Source: an uncultured Negativicutes bacterium (GTDB lineage: Bacteria > Bacillota > Negativicutes > Veillonellales > Megasphaeraceae). Taken from it: a stretch of DNA of 64,000 nucleotides. The DNA is taken from contig CAADUJ010000008.1 of NCBI GenBank assembly GCA_900752195.1, positions 42,261 to 106,260 on the forward strand, given 5' to 3'. Shown piece after piece: positions 8,817 to 17,589 of this stretch (the stretch's first letter is position 1; each line of letters starts with the position of its first letter). Below the pieces are notes generated by a model. The model ran no database searches. It saw only the letters and a list, made by a program, of their open reading frames with translations, and was not told where the DNA came from. The translations under genes were made by a program, and so were the position numbers.

Positions 8817-9128
8817 TTATCGGTTTATGACAGCCGTATAGCTTCCATTTTCGCTATACCCTTCAGGATCCTGGTGATTTCCTTGGAAGGAACCGTCTAC
8901 GTGATTGATAACAACGGCCGTATACGAGCCGTTTTCACTAAAGCCCCAGGAATCGGTATCATTCGGATGGAATGTGCCATCAACCGTACCAGCAGCAACG
9001 GCATCATACGATCCATTTTCACTATAAGAAGGGGCCATGGCAGCAACACTGGACGATATACCTGCTACATATAAGATGGCGGCAGCACCTAGCATGCTCT
9101 TTTTTACCATTTCTACGATATTTTTCAT
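8817..9128 (-). CDS. Small secreted protein with three YSENGSYxAV repeats, unknown function
   Basis: 103 residues. Residues 1 to about 30 form a signal peptide: basic start, hydrophobic core GAAAILYVAGISSSVAA, probable cleavage after AAMA. The mature part is almost entirely three copies of a unit containing (Y/F)SENGSY(T/D)AV, each but the last followed by a VDG(T/S)F tail and spaced about 26-31 residues apart. The composition is polar and acidic without cysteine. I do not recognise a family. The SD AGGAGATATGCAAG supports the start. A TATAAT box and an 8-bp dyad lie upstream at 9155-9200. It is monocistronic. Export to the periplasm or beyond is expected; the role is unknown. Confidence 0.75.
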   Translation of the reverse strand: MKNIVEMVKKSMLGAAAILYVAGISSSVAAMAPSYSENGSYDAVAAGTVDGTFHPNDTDSWGFSENGSYTAVVINHVDGSFQGNHQDPEGYSENGSYTAVINR

Positions 9129-9154
9129 CTTGCATATCTCCTATCTCAAAAAAT

Positions 9155-9200
9155 ATTATACCTGTTCTGTCCCGAATAATACAGTCTATCGCACTGTATT
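9155..9200 (-). promoter_or_regulatory. Promoter -10 and overlapping inverted repeat upstream of the secreted repeat protein
   Basis: TATAAT reads on the minus strand at 9155-9160. AATACAGT (9178-9185) and ACTGTATT (9193-9200) form a perfect 8-bp dyad with a 7-base centre covering the place of the -35 box, as expected for a repressor or activator site. Confidence 0.5.
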
Positions 9201-9301
9201 GCTTGGACATGTATCATTTTAGTTTTCGGTAGTTACTACCTGTCAATAGTTATTTTGAAATATGTTTTAGTATTTTCACCACGATCTTATCCAATATGCA
9301 T

Positions 9302-9330
9302 CCTATAAATCGTATTTCACGATTTATAGG
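9302..9330. repeat. Perfect 12-bp inverted repeat
   Basis: CCTATAAATCGT (9302-9313) and ACGATTTATAGG (9319-9330) with a 5-base centre. It lies in the 325-bp gap between two minus-strand genes, without a T run. The rest of the gap (9201-9386) shows no gene. Confidence 0.6.
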
Positions 9331-9386
9331 CTTCGATTTTATTCGGTAGATTCTCCTTTATAAACGAGTCTGACTTCTGTGCATGC

Positions 9387-9429
9387 AAAGACATCCCAGA
9401 TCTGCGTTTTGCCAATCCGGGATGTCTTT
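9387..9429 (-). terminator. Terminator after the flavodoxin gene
   Basis: AAAGACATCCC (9387-9397) pairs with GGGATGTCTTT (9419-9429). The T run on the minus strand is short, so efficiency is uncertain. Confidence 0.55.
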
Positions 9430-9453
9430 CTATATGCGTGCTGTTGCCCGTAA

Positions 9454-10050
9454 TTATTTGCTTTGACTCTTTACCCACGTGGCCACGTCTACCTGACTGA
9501 CACCACTGCTAAAGCGTTTTCCTTCTTTCCAATCGCCTGTTTTTGCCGCTTTAGCAAGTTCTTCGCCACTCGTACCGATAGAACTACTGCCAGAGGTACA
9601 GAAGGGGATAACTTTTTTGCCTGAAAAATCATGATTTTCTACAAAAGTATACACGATATTCGGTGCTTTTCCCCACCAGATGGGGTAGCCAATGTAAATG
9701 GTATCGTAAGAATCCCAGTTTTCTATATCACCTACATAGGCAGGACGCAAAGCCCCATCAGCATGTTCCTGTGAAGTACGGCTCGAAGAATTACTATAGT
9801 CCAGGTCTTCTTCTGTATACGGTTGATCCGGTTTGATTTCAAACAGTGTCCCTCCTGTCGAAGCGGCAATCGTATTGGCCACTTTCGCCGTATTACCGGT
9901 AGCTGAAAAATATACGACTGCTGTTTTCCCATCGGCCTTTGTCGTAGCAGACGCCTCTCCATCGGTCTTGGCACTCGTATCTGTTCCACATGCCGACAAC
10001 GTAATGACAGCCGTAAGGGTCAACATAAGGGTAATCAATTTCTTCCACAT
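9454..10050 (-). CDS. Flavodoxin-fold lipoprotein
   Basis: 198 residues. An N-terminal lipoprotein signal ends in the lipobox LSAC at about residue 21, followed by a Ser/Thr/Lys-rich linker. From about residue 45 comes a flavodoxin domain: VVYFSATGNTAKVA is the FMN-phosphate loop and GYPIWWGKAPNIVYTF the second FMN loop. It belongs to the secreted Flavodoxin_4-like group, presumed to be an FMN electron carrier at the outer face of the inner membrane. The partner is unknown and no neighbouring gene indicates one. A 12-bp palindrome ACTACATGTAGT at 10086-10097 lies upstream of the start. Confidence 0.85.
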   Translation of the reverse strand: MWKKLITLMLTLTAVITLSACGTDTSAKTDGEASATTKADGKTAVVYFSATGNTAKVANTIAASTGGTLFEIKPDQPYTEEDLDYSNSSSRTSQEHADGALRPAYVGDIENWDSYDTIYIGYPIWWGKAPNIVYTFVENHDFSGKKVIPFCTSGSSSIGTSGEELAKAAKTGDWKEGKRFSSGVSQVDVATWVKSQSK

Positions 10051-10165
10051 GCTACATCATTCCTTTCTTTACACTATATAGTAGGACTACATGTAGTATA
10101 CTCGCCTTTATACGCCATTCATAATGCTTATTTTAAAGGGATGCAACATGCTCTTTACGTATGTC

Positions 10166-10199
10166 AAAAGCCCCTGAGGAAATCGTCCCCAGAGGCTTT
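10166..10199 (-). terminator. Terminator after pyruvate kinase gene
   Basis: In the minus-strand transcript AAAGCCUCUGGGG pairs with CCUCAGGGGCUUU, with two G-U wobbles, and ends in U residues. Confidence 0.75.
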
Positions 10200-10230
10200 C
10201 GTATTGTACGTATAGGCTATGTCGAATCGC

Positions 10231-11982
10231 TTAGCGCGCATTGGCTTTGCCGCGGAAGATAGTCCCCCGGCTGGCATCAACTGTGACGACTTCACCATTT
10301 TCTAATGTATCAGCTGCATGAGTTGCACCGACGACTGTCGGAATACCCATCGTGATGGCAATGACTGCCGATTCACTCGTAAGACCTGCTTCTTCAGAAA
10401 CAATTGCACTGGCCCGTTTCATGTAGTCCACAAAGGCTCTATCTGCACTCTTTACGACGAGGATGCAGCCATCCGTGAAGTGTTCTTTCAAGTGTTCCAG
10501 CGTATCGGCAACGCAAACAGGACCAATCGCAGAATTTCTACCGATGCCCGTACCGCGGAGGAGGATATCGCCGACAACCTGAACGCGGATCATGTTCGTC
10601 GACCCGGCCTTGGCAACTGGCACGCCGGCTGTCAGGACGACAAGGTCGCCTGCTTTGATAAGGTCGTTATCAAGTGCTGCAAAGATGGCATTATCGACAA
10701 CGGTATCTGTATCGATAGCTTCTTTGCCAACTACGGCCTGAACGCCCCAATTTAACTGGAGACGACGGACGATGGATTCATGAGGCGAAACGGCAATGAC
10801 CTTGCAGCGAGGACGGAATTTGGAAATCATCTGTGCCGTGCCGCCGCGTTCTGTCGAAGCGATGATAGCCGCTGCATGAAGATCTTCGGCGATTTTTACC
10901 GTTGCCTTGCCAATGGATTCTGTCGTCGTCGATACATCGCTTTCTTCAATACCATTTGGGATGCGGGAAGCCAGATGTTCTTCCGTATATTCAGCAACCC
11001 GTGCCATCGTGCTGACAGCTTCTACCGGGTACAAGCCTCCGGCGGTTTCGCCAGAAAGCATGATCGCATCGGTGCCATCGAGGATAGCATTGGCGACGTC
11101 ACTCGTTTCGGCCCGTGTCGGACGAGGATTGTTGCACATAGATTCGAGCATCTGCGTAGCCGTAATGACGGGTTTGCCCTGAACCTGGCATTTATGGATG
11201 AGGATTTTCTGGATTGTCGGTACTTCTTCAGCCGGAACTTCGACGCCTAAATCACCACGGGCTACCATGATGCCGTCACTCATATTAATGATTTCATCGA
11301 TATTGTTTACAGCCGCTTTGCATTCGATTTTTGATACAATTTTCATGTGGCTGTTATGTTTTTCCAATATTTTGCGGATCGTCACAACGTCTTTACCACG
11401 CTGGATAAAGGAGGCTGCAATCCAGTCCATATTCATGCGGATACCAAATTCTATATCCTTGGCATCCTGTTCCGATACAGCCGGAAGATTGATGGCGATG
11501 CCCGGGACTGCTACGCGCTTGCGGTCGCTCATCTTGCCGCTATTCAGGATGCGTGTATGAATATCGTCGCCTTCGACAGAAAGGACTTCCAGGTTGACCA
11601 GGCCATCCGAAAGCAAGATGTGGTCGCCAGGTCGTACTTCTTTCGGCAAATCCGTATAGGTAATAGAACTAATCGTCTGATCACCTTCTATATCGCGAGC
11701 CGTCAGCGTAAATTCGTCGCCGGCTTTCAATTCGACAGAGCCGTCTTTAAATGTGCCCAAACGGATTTCAGGCCCTTTTGTATCAAGCAGCAAGGCAACG
11801 GGAACACCCAGTTTCTTTGAGGCTGCCCGGACCATATCGATACGTGCCTTGTGTTCTTCATGAGAACCGTGGGAAAAGTTGAACCGGGCAACGTTCATGC
11901 CAGCCTTGATGAGCTTTTCAATACTTTCGGGCGTGTTTGAACTAGGACCCAGAGTACATACGATTTTCGTTCTTTTCGTCAT
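10231..11982 (-). CDS. pyk: Pyruvate kinase with C-terminal PEP-utilizer-like domain
   Basis: 583 residues, about 110 longer than the minimal enzyme, as in Bacillus-type pyruvate kinases. It transfers phosphate from PEP to ADP, the last ATP-forming step of glycolysis, in the cytoplasm. Visible motifs: FNFSHGSHEEH (substrate/K+ region), KIVSKIE (catalytic lysine), VARGDLGVEVP, and TATQMLESM...RPTRAE. Residues about 475-583 form the extra PEP-utilizer-like domain; the TSHA-type motif reads TSESA, so the phosphohistidine of true PEP-utilizing domains is missing. AAGGAG lies 10 bases before the ATG. It appears monocistronic, with a dyad over its likely promoter at 12088-12120. Confidence 0.97.
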   Translation of the reverse strand: MTKRTKIVCTLGPSSNTPESIEKLIKAGMNVARFNFSHGSHEEHKARIDMVRAASKKLGVPVALLLDTKGPEIRLGTFKDGSVELKAGDEFTLTARDIEGDQTISSITYTDLPKEVRPGDHILLSDGLVNLEVLSVEGDDIHTRILNSGKMSDRKRVAVPGIAINLPAVSEQDAKDIEFGIRMNMDWIAASFIQRGKDVVTIRKILEKHNSHMKIVSKIECKAAVNNIDEIINMSDGIMVARGDLGVEVPAEEVPTIQKILIHKCQVQGKPVITATQMLESMCNNPRPTRAETSDVANAILDGTDAIMLSGETAGGLYPVEAVSTMARVAEYTEEHLASRIPNGIEESDVSTTTESIGKATVKIAEDLHAAAIIASTERGGTAQMISKFRPRCKVIAVSPHESIVRRLQLNWGVQAVVGKEAIDTDTVVDNAIFAALDNDLIKAGDLVVLTAGVPVAKAGSTNMIRVQVVGDILLRGTGIGRNSAIGPVCVADTLEHLKEHFTDGCILVVKSADRAFVDYMKRASAIVSEEAGLTSESAVIAITMGIPTVVGATHAADTLENGEVVTVDASRGTIFRGKANAR

Positions 11983-12087
11983 AGTTTTGCGACTCCTTCT
12001 CTACGTAAACCTTCTGATAGTCAACGGCACTATATTCCGTGACGCTATTGTTCCAGGCGGTACTTTTTTTGTCCCACCAGTATATTA

Positions 12088-12120
12088 TATGACATACTGT
12101 TGCAGTAACAGTATGTCATA
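12088..12120. promoter_or_regulatory. Perfect 14-bp inverted repeat at the pyk promoter / M13 peptidase 3' side
   Basis: TATGACATACTGTT (12088-12101) and AACAGTATGTCATA (12107-12120) with a 5-base centre. Reading on the minus strand toward pyk, the sequence TATAAT overlaps the proximal arm, so an operator covering a -10 box is possible; a terminator of the upstream peptidase gene is the alternative, but there is no T run. Confidence 0.55.
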
Positions 12121-12209
12121 GGATTACTCGATGTTCAATTGTGATTGTACCGTATACACAAGTGAATTGCAAGTATCAAAAAGGCATGATTGGCTCTTGC
12201 AGGCTAAAA

Positions 12210-14192
12210 CTACCAAATCTTGACGCGGTCTTTATGGTCTACATACATTCCGTCACCAGGGATGACGTTATAGGCATCATAAAAACCATCTGTCGTCGAT
12301 AAGGCACCGTTAACACGGGCCTTTCCAATGGGGTGGGGATCGAGTAGCGCCAGCTGGCGCAGGAGCTGATGGGTGTACTTGCTGGCAAAAACGGAAGCAA
12401 AATTCCGATATATATCCTGAAGCATCGCCGTATCACCATGAGCCAGTTCCGTGACGACAGAAAGGCCGCCACAATCAGCAATGGCTTCATTCGTTACAAG
12501 CTTGCCATTTTCTGTAATGCCCGGTGCCAGGGTATAGCGGCTGTAATACGGTGCAAAGGCAGCGGCTCGTTCTGTAAAGGCGTTATAATCCGCCTGGGTC
12601 CACCAGTTTACGAGATTGCCATCCTTATCCGTATGACTGCCATTGGGATCAAAGGCATGGGATATTTCATGGCCGATGACGACACCAATGCCGCCTAGAT
12701 TAGTTCCCCGTGACGCCTTTGGATCATAAAAAGGCTTTTGTAAAATCCCGGCGGGAATGGTAATGCTGTTATTATCTGATATATATGCCGCATTTACGTC
12801 CTGCGGATTGAAGGCGTACCATTTATCCAGATTAAAATCCGTTCCCACAAGAGCCAGCTGTTGCCGCTGCGCGTAGGCCAGATTGGCAAGGTAGTTGGAT
12901 AAGAGCGTTCCACCTTCACGTACCGGTGTAACGGCATGCATCGTCTCGATCAGCGGTGTATCATCCGGCGCCGGTCCGCCGACGAAGACGCGGAGCGCCT
13001 TGAGTTTTTCTACGGCTTTTTGTCGCGTCTTCGCACTAAGCCACTGATTTTCTTCGAGCCGCCTGCCATAAACCTGACGGATTTCTTCGATCATCGACGT
13101 GACGTCGGCAACGGTTTCTGGCGTACATCGGGCTGCGAAATACACTTGCCCCGTTTCATAAGGCATCATCGACTCAATCAAGGAAATCGCCCGCTGGCGT
13201 TCGCTCTTCTTCTTCGTAATACCCAGGCGCGTGTTGGTATAATCGGCCTTAATGTCGCGCAGTTTCGTATCACTGAATGGTGCCAGTGCCGAATAGGTAC
13301 GGAAGAGGAGATAATCCTTAAAGAGCGGTAAATTTTTATCTACATACGTCGCATCTACGGCCTTCATATAGTCTCCGTTGGAGACATAAAAAGTCGATTC
13401 CTGCGAAAGGCCCCACGTAGAGAGGAGCTTTTTCCCATTCATATGCGTCAAAAGACCTTCTAATTCGTCCTTCGATTGACGGCGATATTGGACGAGAATA
13501 TCGTTTTGTTCTTCACTGGTCAGCATCTTCGGTGCCAGCGACTGTTCCCACGCCAAGATTGCCTTAGCGCTTTCAGCTGCTTCCGCCTTTGGTTTGCCCG
13601 TTTCTTCGAGAACAGCTGTAATGTAGTCGGTATAGTGTTTCCAGGCGCCTGGCTGGGGTTCTTCCAAAAGGTCATACCGTGACAACATAGGATCTATCAG
13701 TTCAAACCGGGCGATAAGACGCCGCGATTCAGGAAGCCGCTGTATATCCATCCCGACGAGGATATCGAGACCATACGTCTCGTGGAGCGCTATGGCCGCA
13801 TCGGTCAATTCGTCTACCGTACTGGCTGCCTTCAGATGTTCCGTAATCCGGGCTAACTCCTTAGGTGCCGTCATATTGCGCGTTTCCTTATCTCTGATGC
13901 ATTCGTAGAGATCGGCGATTTTCTGTTCTGCCGTTCCCCGTTCATAGCTCCCCTGATGGGCGCTGATCTTTTCTATCGCCTTCGTCAGGAACCGTTGATT
14001 ATCCTGATTCCGTTCCTGGAACCAAGACCATGACGCATCAGTCGGCTTGATTTCTTTTTTCGATAACACCTTCCCGTTTACAGCCTGATAAAAATCATCT
14101 TGCGGTAAAACGGATTGTGCCAGCGCTGTACTCCCTAAGGAAGCCGCCCATACAAAGGCACTGGCACAAAGAGCAAGAATCATCTTCTTCAT
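12210..14192 (-). CDS. M13-family zinc metallopeptidase (PepO/neprilysin-like), secreted
   Basis: 660 residues, the usual M13 length. Residues 1-25 are a signal peptide ending ALAQ, so it acts outside the cytoplasm, probably as an endopeptidase on small peptides. Catalytic elements: VIGHEISHAFDPNG (HExxH zinc site) near residue 505, the third zinc ligand in NEAIADCGG near 565, NAYYS-type substrate loop NAAYISDNNSITIPAGILQ, and the typical C-terminal VKIW. The SD AAAAGGAG supports the start. It is 12 bp downstream of queC on the same strand and may be co-transcribed, though the functions are unrelated. Confidence 0.95.
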   Translation of the reverse strand: MKKMILALCASAFVWAASLGSTALAQSVLPQDDFYQAVNGKVLSKKEIKPTDASWSWFQERNQDNQRFLTKAIEKISAHQGSYERGTAEQKIADLYECIRDKETRNMTAPKELARITEHLKAASTVDELTDAAIALHETYGLDILVGMDIQRLPESRRLIARFELIDPMLSRYDLLEEPQPGAWKHYTDYITAVLEETGKPKAEAAESAKAILAWEQSLAPKMLTSEEQNDILVQYRRQSKDELEGLLTHMNGKKLLSTWGLSQESTFYVSNGDYMKAVDATYVDKNLPLFKDYLLFRTYSALAPFSDTKLRDIKADYTNTRLGITKKKSERQRAISLIESMMPYETGQVYFAARCTPETVADVTSMIEEIRQVYGRRLEENQWLSAKTRQKAVEKLKALRVFVGGPAPDDTPLIETMHAVTPVREGGTLLSNYLANLAYAQRQQLALVGTDFNLDKWYAFNPQDVNAAYISDNNSITIPAGILQKPFYDPKASRGTNLGGIGVVIGHEISHAFDPNGSHTDKDGNLVNWWTQADYNAFTERAAAFAPYYSRYTLAPGITENGKLVTNEAIADCGGLSVVTELAHGDTAMLQDIYRNFASVFASKYTHQLLRQLALLDPHPIGKARVNGALSTTDGFYDAYNVIPGDGMYVDHKDRVKIW

Positions 14193-14204
14193 GTCATACT
14201 CCTT

Positions 14205-14927
14205 TTATTCCGTCTGTCCCGGCGTGCCGGCATGGGGGATTTTTTTGCCTAGAGCCGGGTCGGCAACGCTGTTTGCAGCAAAGGCTGCAGCCCGATCACG
14301 GCAAGTTCCGCAGACACCACAAGGTACGTCGCCGCCTTCATAACAGCTCCACGTCAATTCATACGGGACATGGAGGCGCAATCCTTCCTTGACGACGCCT
14401 GCTTTATTCCAGTTTAAAAGAGGTGCTTCCAGGCGGCACGTCCGACCGGATCCTTCATAAATGGCCTGGTTCATGGCCGTTTCAAACTCTGGCGTACAGT
14501 CGGGGTAAGCCCGTCCAGCCGCATCATCGGCATGGGCTCCATAATAAATGACGGCAGCGCCGACGCTGACAGCAACGGCAGCGGCAAAGGACAAGAACAA
14601 ACCATTACGGAAGGGGACATACGTATCTACCGTCCCTTCGCCGCCTTTTTCAGCCAGCTGCTGGGCATACGATTCATGGGAAATGGCCTTCGTACGGCCT
14701 TGCAAAAGGGAACAATCGCTGAGGGCAAAGGCCTGGGACAAATTAACTTCTTCCTGCCGTACACCGTAATACGCAGCTACGTCCCGGGCGGCCTGCAGTT
14801 CGCGGGCATGTTTTTGACCATAGTAGGCCGTAAGGGCCAGGACATCTTCTTTTTTATATTTTTCCAATGCCATAGCAAGGCACGTCGACGAATCGACGCC
14901 GCCACTGAGCAATACAACACATTTCAT
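14205..14927 (-). CDS. queC: 7-cyano-7-deazaguanine synthase
   Basis: 240 residues. QueC converts 7-carboxy-7-deazaguanine to preQ0 using ATP and ammonia, for queuosine tRNA modification. The PP-loop SGGVDSSTC is at the N-terminus and the zinc-binding cysteine set is C-terminal (SCYEGGDVPCGVCGTCRDR). The start MKCVVLL is chosen because AGGAGG lies 6 bases upstream; nine further codons upstream lack an SD. No queD, queE, folE or queF is in the window, so the gene stands apart from the rest of its pathway. It follows the mocA-like gene by about 90 bp. Confidence 0.95.
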   Translation of the reverse strand: MKCVVLLSGGVDSSTCLAMALEKYKKEDVLALTAYYGQKHARELQAARDVAAYYGVRQEEVNLSQAFALSDCSLLQGRTKAISHESYAQQLAEKGGEGTVDTYVPFRNGLFLSFAAAVAVSVGAAVIYYGAHADDAAGRAYPDCTPEFETAMNQAIYEGSGRTCRLEAPLLNWNKAGVVKEGLRLHVPYELTWSCYEGGDVPCGVCGTCRDRAAAFAANSVADPALGKKIPHAGTPGQTE

Positions 14928-15017
14928 ATAGTTCCTCCTATCCATGCGGGGCATGTACGTTCGACAGGTCTATTCCATCAATGGATACGGCCTCTTTCCC
15001 AGAGTACGACCCGTGCG

Positions 15018-15626
15018 TCACTTGTCAAGACCTTCTAGATAAGCTAGGAGATGGCCTGCATCGGCGCGCGTATCGACGTCTTGCAGTTCCCACGGCGTCA
15101 CTTCTTTTTTCCAACATTCCTGCCTATGGGCCTGCAGCAGTTTTCCTGCCCCGGCATCGCCCGTAAGGGACAGTAGTTCTTTCCGATAGATATGTTGGAA
15201 AATAGCAGGATTCATCGGTGTCCCGTTACAAGCCACGGCACCTAAAGAGTGGCCTGACGCAGCAAACCCTACGAGAAAATCAGCAATCGTCCGGGCTGTC
15301 AACAAAGGGCGGTCGGCGACAAAAAATGCATATGCATCTCGCTTAATGGCATTGACGCCAATGCGGATAGATGCGGATATACCTTCTGCTGCCTGGTTAT
15401 TGGAACAGACCATGGCGCCCTGGGCTGCACACCATTCTTTAATTTCATCATAGGCCGTGACGACAACGATTGTCGATGTCAGTCGCGGTGATGCCATCTG
15501 CAGGCCCTTTTGCAACTGCTTGAAGCCGTATTGATATAAAGGGCAGCGTCCTAATGGTTCCAACAGCTTATTTCCCTGAAAACGGCGACTATATCCAGAA
15601 GCCATGAAAATCGCTGAAATATCCAT
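15018..15626 (-). CDS. mocA: MocA-like molybdenum cofactor nucleotidyltransferase
   Basis: 202 residues of the NTP_transf_3 family (MocA/YgfJ-like). MocA attaches CMP to molybdopterin for hydroxylase-type enzymes. The N-terminal nucleotide-binding motif reads MASGYSRRFQGNKLL, where canonical members have LAAGxSxRFG..K; VADRPLL carries the metal-binding Asp and GTPMNPAIF matches the conserved G.P..P region. It directly abuts yqeC and follows xdhC, the association seen for selenium-dependent molybdenum hydroxylases. Exact nucleotide specificity cannot be read from sequence. Confidence 0.85.
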   Translation of the reverse strand: MDISAIFMASGYSRRFQGNKLLEPLGRCPLYQYGFKQLQKGLQMASPRLTSTIVVVTAYDEIKEWCAAQGAMVCSNNQAAEGISASIRIGVNAIKRDAYAFFVADRPLLTARTIADFLVGFAASGHSLGAVACNGTPMNPAIFQHIYRKELLSLTGDAGAGKLLQAHRQECWKKEVTPWELQDVDTRADAGHLLAYLEGLDK

Positions 15627-16415
15627 TCAACAATCCCCCTTTGATAAAAAAGACGTACTCAGCCCCCAGAGGCCAAGGTCTTGAAACATGACGTCTGCCG
15701 CGATGCGTCTGGCAACGGTATCGGCCTGATTGAACACGGGGATGATGGGAATTGAAAAAGGAGCCACTTTTTCGATGACGCCCCGTTGGAAAAGCCGTGC
15801 AAATAAGTCCATATCAACGAGGTTCTTATCATCCCTTCCGTCGCGCTTCCAGGAAGAAGCGCTTGCAACCCCCAGCGCTTCTGCTTCATCTGAGCGGAAG
15901 CATACGTCTTCTAATGGTTTTCCTAATGCCGACAATCCGGCCACAGCAAGGATGGCCTGACAAGAATCTGGCAGCACTGGTTCCTTCGGACCGCATACCT
16001 TGATAGGAAGGCGCCTTGCCCCATCAGCTTCGACGAGGACGACGTGGGCCTTTCGTTTCAGCCTTGCATAAACGTCATCGCCGACATAGCCAATTTTTCC
16101 GTTGTCACACGGTCTTCCTGCTACGGCGATGCCCACCGTTTCCCATAACGCTTCTACTCGTCTTTCATCCATGCCGGCAAAGATGTCTGCATGAGGCTCA
16201 TACATATGCGTCGTCGTCACGATGAGAACCTTCTTATGACAACGGGTCAGCTCCTTTGCCAGTGCATAGATGCATGTCGTCTTTCCGCCTGCACCGATGA
16301 CCGCTATAGTAAGCGGTTCTGTGCTATCACAGGCCAGATGATGCAGACGGCCTATACCAGCCCACAACGAAGGGACTGGTACAATTCCGTCCCGTTCATG
16401 TACGGTTATGTTCAT
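15627..16415 (-). CDS. yqeC: Selenium cofactor biosynthesis protein YqeC
   Basis: 262 residues. YqeC is a P-loop protein found wherever selenium-dependent molybdenum hydroxylases occur and is thought to help make or insert the labile selenium of their cofactor; the chemistry is not established. AVIGAGGKTTC near residue 40 is the P-loop, LIVTTTHMYEP follows, and VLVEADGARRLPIK is the conserved middle motif. I start at MNITVHERDG, 9 bases after GGAGAG, which overlaps the 3' end of xdhC by 20 bases. It directly abuts the mocA-like gene. Confidence 0.9.
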   Translation of the reverse strand: MNITVHERDGIVPVPSLWAGIGRLHHLACDSTEPLTIAVIGAGGKTTCIYALAKELTRCHKKVLIVTTTHMYEPHADIFAGMDERRVEALWETVGIAVAGRPCDNGKIGYVGDDVYARLKRKAHVVLVEADGARRLPIKVCGPKEPVLPDSCQAILAVAGLSALGKPLEDVCFRSDEAEALGVASASSWKRDGRDDKNLVDMDLFARLFQRGVIEKVAPFSIPIIPVFNQADTVARRIAADVMFQDLGLWGLSTSFLSKGDC

Positions 16416-17493
16416 TCCAATACTCTCTCCACAACTTTGCATCTGCCTTTTCGCGGCCTCGCAACTGCGCCCGGACGGCAATGAGCTCGCCGGCGATGCT
16501 GATGGCGATTTCTGCCGGTGTAATAGCAGAAATAGGCAACCCTATAGGGCCATGGCAGAACGAAATGTCTTCCTCTGTAAAGCCCTGGGCACGCAGTTTT
16601 TTCTGGACAAAATGGTGTTTTGCCCGACTGCCGATGACGCCGATATAGCATGGTTTTGCCAGCAAGGCATACCGCTGGGCTTCATAATCCGCTACGTGGC
16701 CGCGCGTCATGATGCATACATAATCTGATGAATGAATCGTAATGGCCTCTTCCAAATGCTGAAAATCGGCAACGATTGTCGCTTCAGCCTGAGGAAACCG
16801 TGCAGTATTTGCAAATTCACTACGATCATCGACAACAGTACAAGAAAAACCGATTCCTGTCAAGACCGGAACGAGGGCTTGTGATACATGACCACCGCCA
16901 AAGATGATGACCCGATTGGCAGGAGTCAGCCTTTCATGATAGATGCGCCGGTTTTCTACGGTGTGAAGCCCCTGTTTGGAGAGGACCTCGTGATACGACG
17001 GATTTTCCAGCAAGGTTTGCAACGCGTCACTTGTTCCTGCAAAGATGGGACTGCGGCCATCCTGCAGTACGGCCATCCCCCACGAATCTGGCGTCGTAAC
17101 ATCGGTCCATATCCGGCACGTAGTATGCTGGTCCATCGCTTCACCAATGGCCTTTACGGCCGGCACTACGCCTTCAATAGCACTATCGAGATACTGACAA
17201 AACACGCTGACTTCGCCACCGCAGGCGGCATCGATAGAATCGGTCCCACCTTGATGGAGATTGATGTGAATGAGCTGAGACCGACCTGTATGGAGGCATG
17301 TTCTGCCTGCTTCCCATACGAGATATTCCTGATAGCCGCCGCCTACCGTCCCTTCTACGGTACCATCGTTATGCAAAAGGGCGTGACACCCCGTCTTCCG
17401 CGGGGTAGACCCCATTTCATCGACAATCGTAAACCAAACGATTCCGTTGTCTTTTTCTATTTCTTCTATGGCCTGTGCCAACCGTTTGCTCAT
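16396..17493 (-). CDS. XdhC/CoxI-family molybdenum hydroxylase maturation protein
   Basis: 365 residues. XdhC-type chaperones bind the molybdenum cofactor and carry out its terminal sulfuration or selenation before insertion into the apo-hydroxylase. Residues 1 to about 100 contain the XdhC_CoxI domain (GSTPRKTGCHALL, GTVGGGYQE); the C-terminal Rossmann domain starts at VIIFGGGHVSQALVPVL and includes CIMTRGHVADYEAQR and IGVIGSRAKHHFV. The start MSKRLAQ lies 10 bases after AAAAGGAG. It heads the xdhC-yqeC-mocA set and is separated from modC by a terminator at 17527-17560. Confidence 0.9.
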   Translation of the reverse strand: MSKRLAQAIEEIEKDNGIVWFTIVDEMGSTPRKTGCHALLHNDGTVEGTVGGGYQEYLVWEAGRTCLHTGRSQLIHINLHQGGTDSIDAACGGEVSVFCQYLDSAIEGVVPAVKAIGEAMDQHTTCRIWTDVTTPDSWGMAVLQDGRSPIFAGTSDALQTLLENPSYHEVLSKQGLHTVENRRIYHERLTPANRVIIFGGGHVSQALVPVLTGIGFSCTVVDDRSEFANTARFPQAEATIVADFQHLEEAITIHSSDYVCIMTRGHVADYEAQRYALLAKPCYIGVIGSRAKHHFVQKKLRAQGFTEEDISFCHGPIGLPISAITPAEIAISIAGELIAVRAQLRGREKADAKLWREYWNEHNRT

Positions 17494-17526
17494 GGCATTT
17501 TTTCTCCTTTTCACTTTCATCACGTT

Positions 17527-17560
17527 ACAAAAATCGTGCAGCAAATACATCGCTGCACGA
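17527..17560 (-). terminator. Terminator between modC and xdhC
   Basis: In the minus-strand transcript UCGUGCAGC and GCUGCACGA pair around a 9-base loop and are followed by UUUUUGU. No strong promoter is seen between it and xdhC, so partial read-through is likely. Confidence 0.8.
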
Positions 17561-17589
17561 CGGCATTTTGCTATCTATTAACGTGAATA

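Noticed and set aside
8817..9128. Repeated sequence units considered as a CRISPR-like or DNA-level repeat
   Set aside because: The units repeat at protein level within an open frame with signal peptide; spacing and sequence are not CRISPR-like. No CRISPR array is seen anywhere in the window.
10086..10097. Palindrome ACTACATGTAGT upstream of the flavodoxin gene as an operator
   Set aside because: Twelve bases with no second copy seen and no clear promoter nearby; too little support to list as a site.
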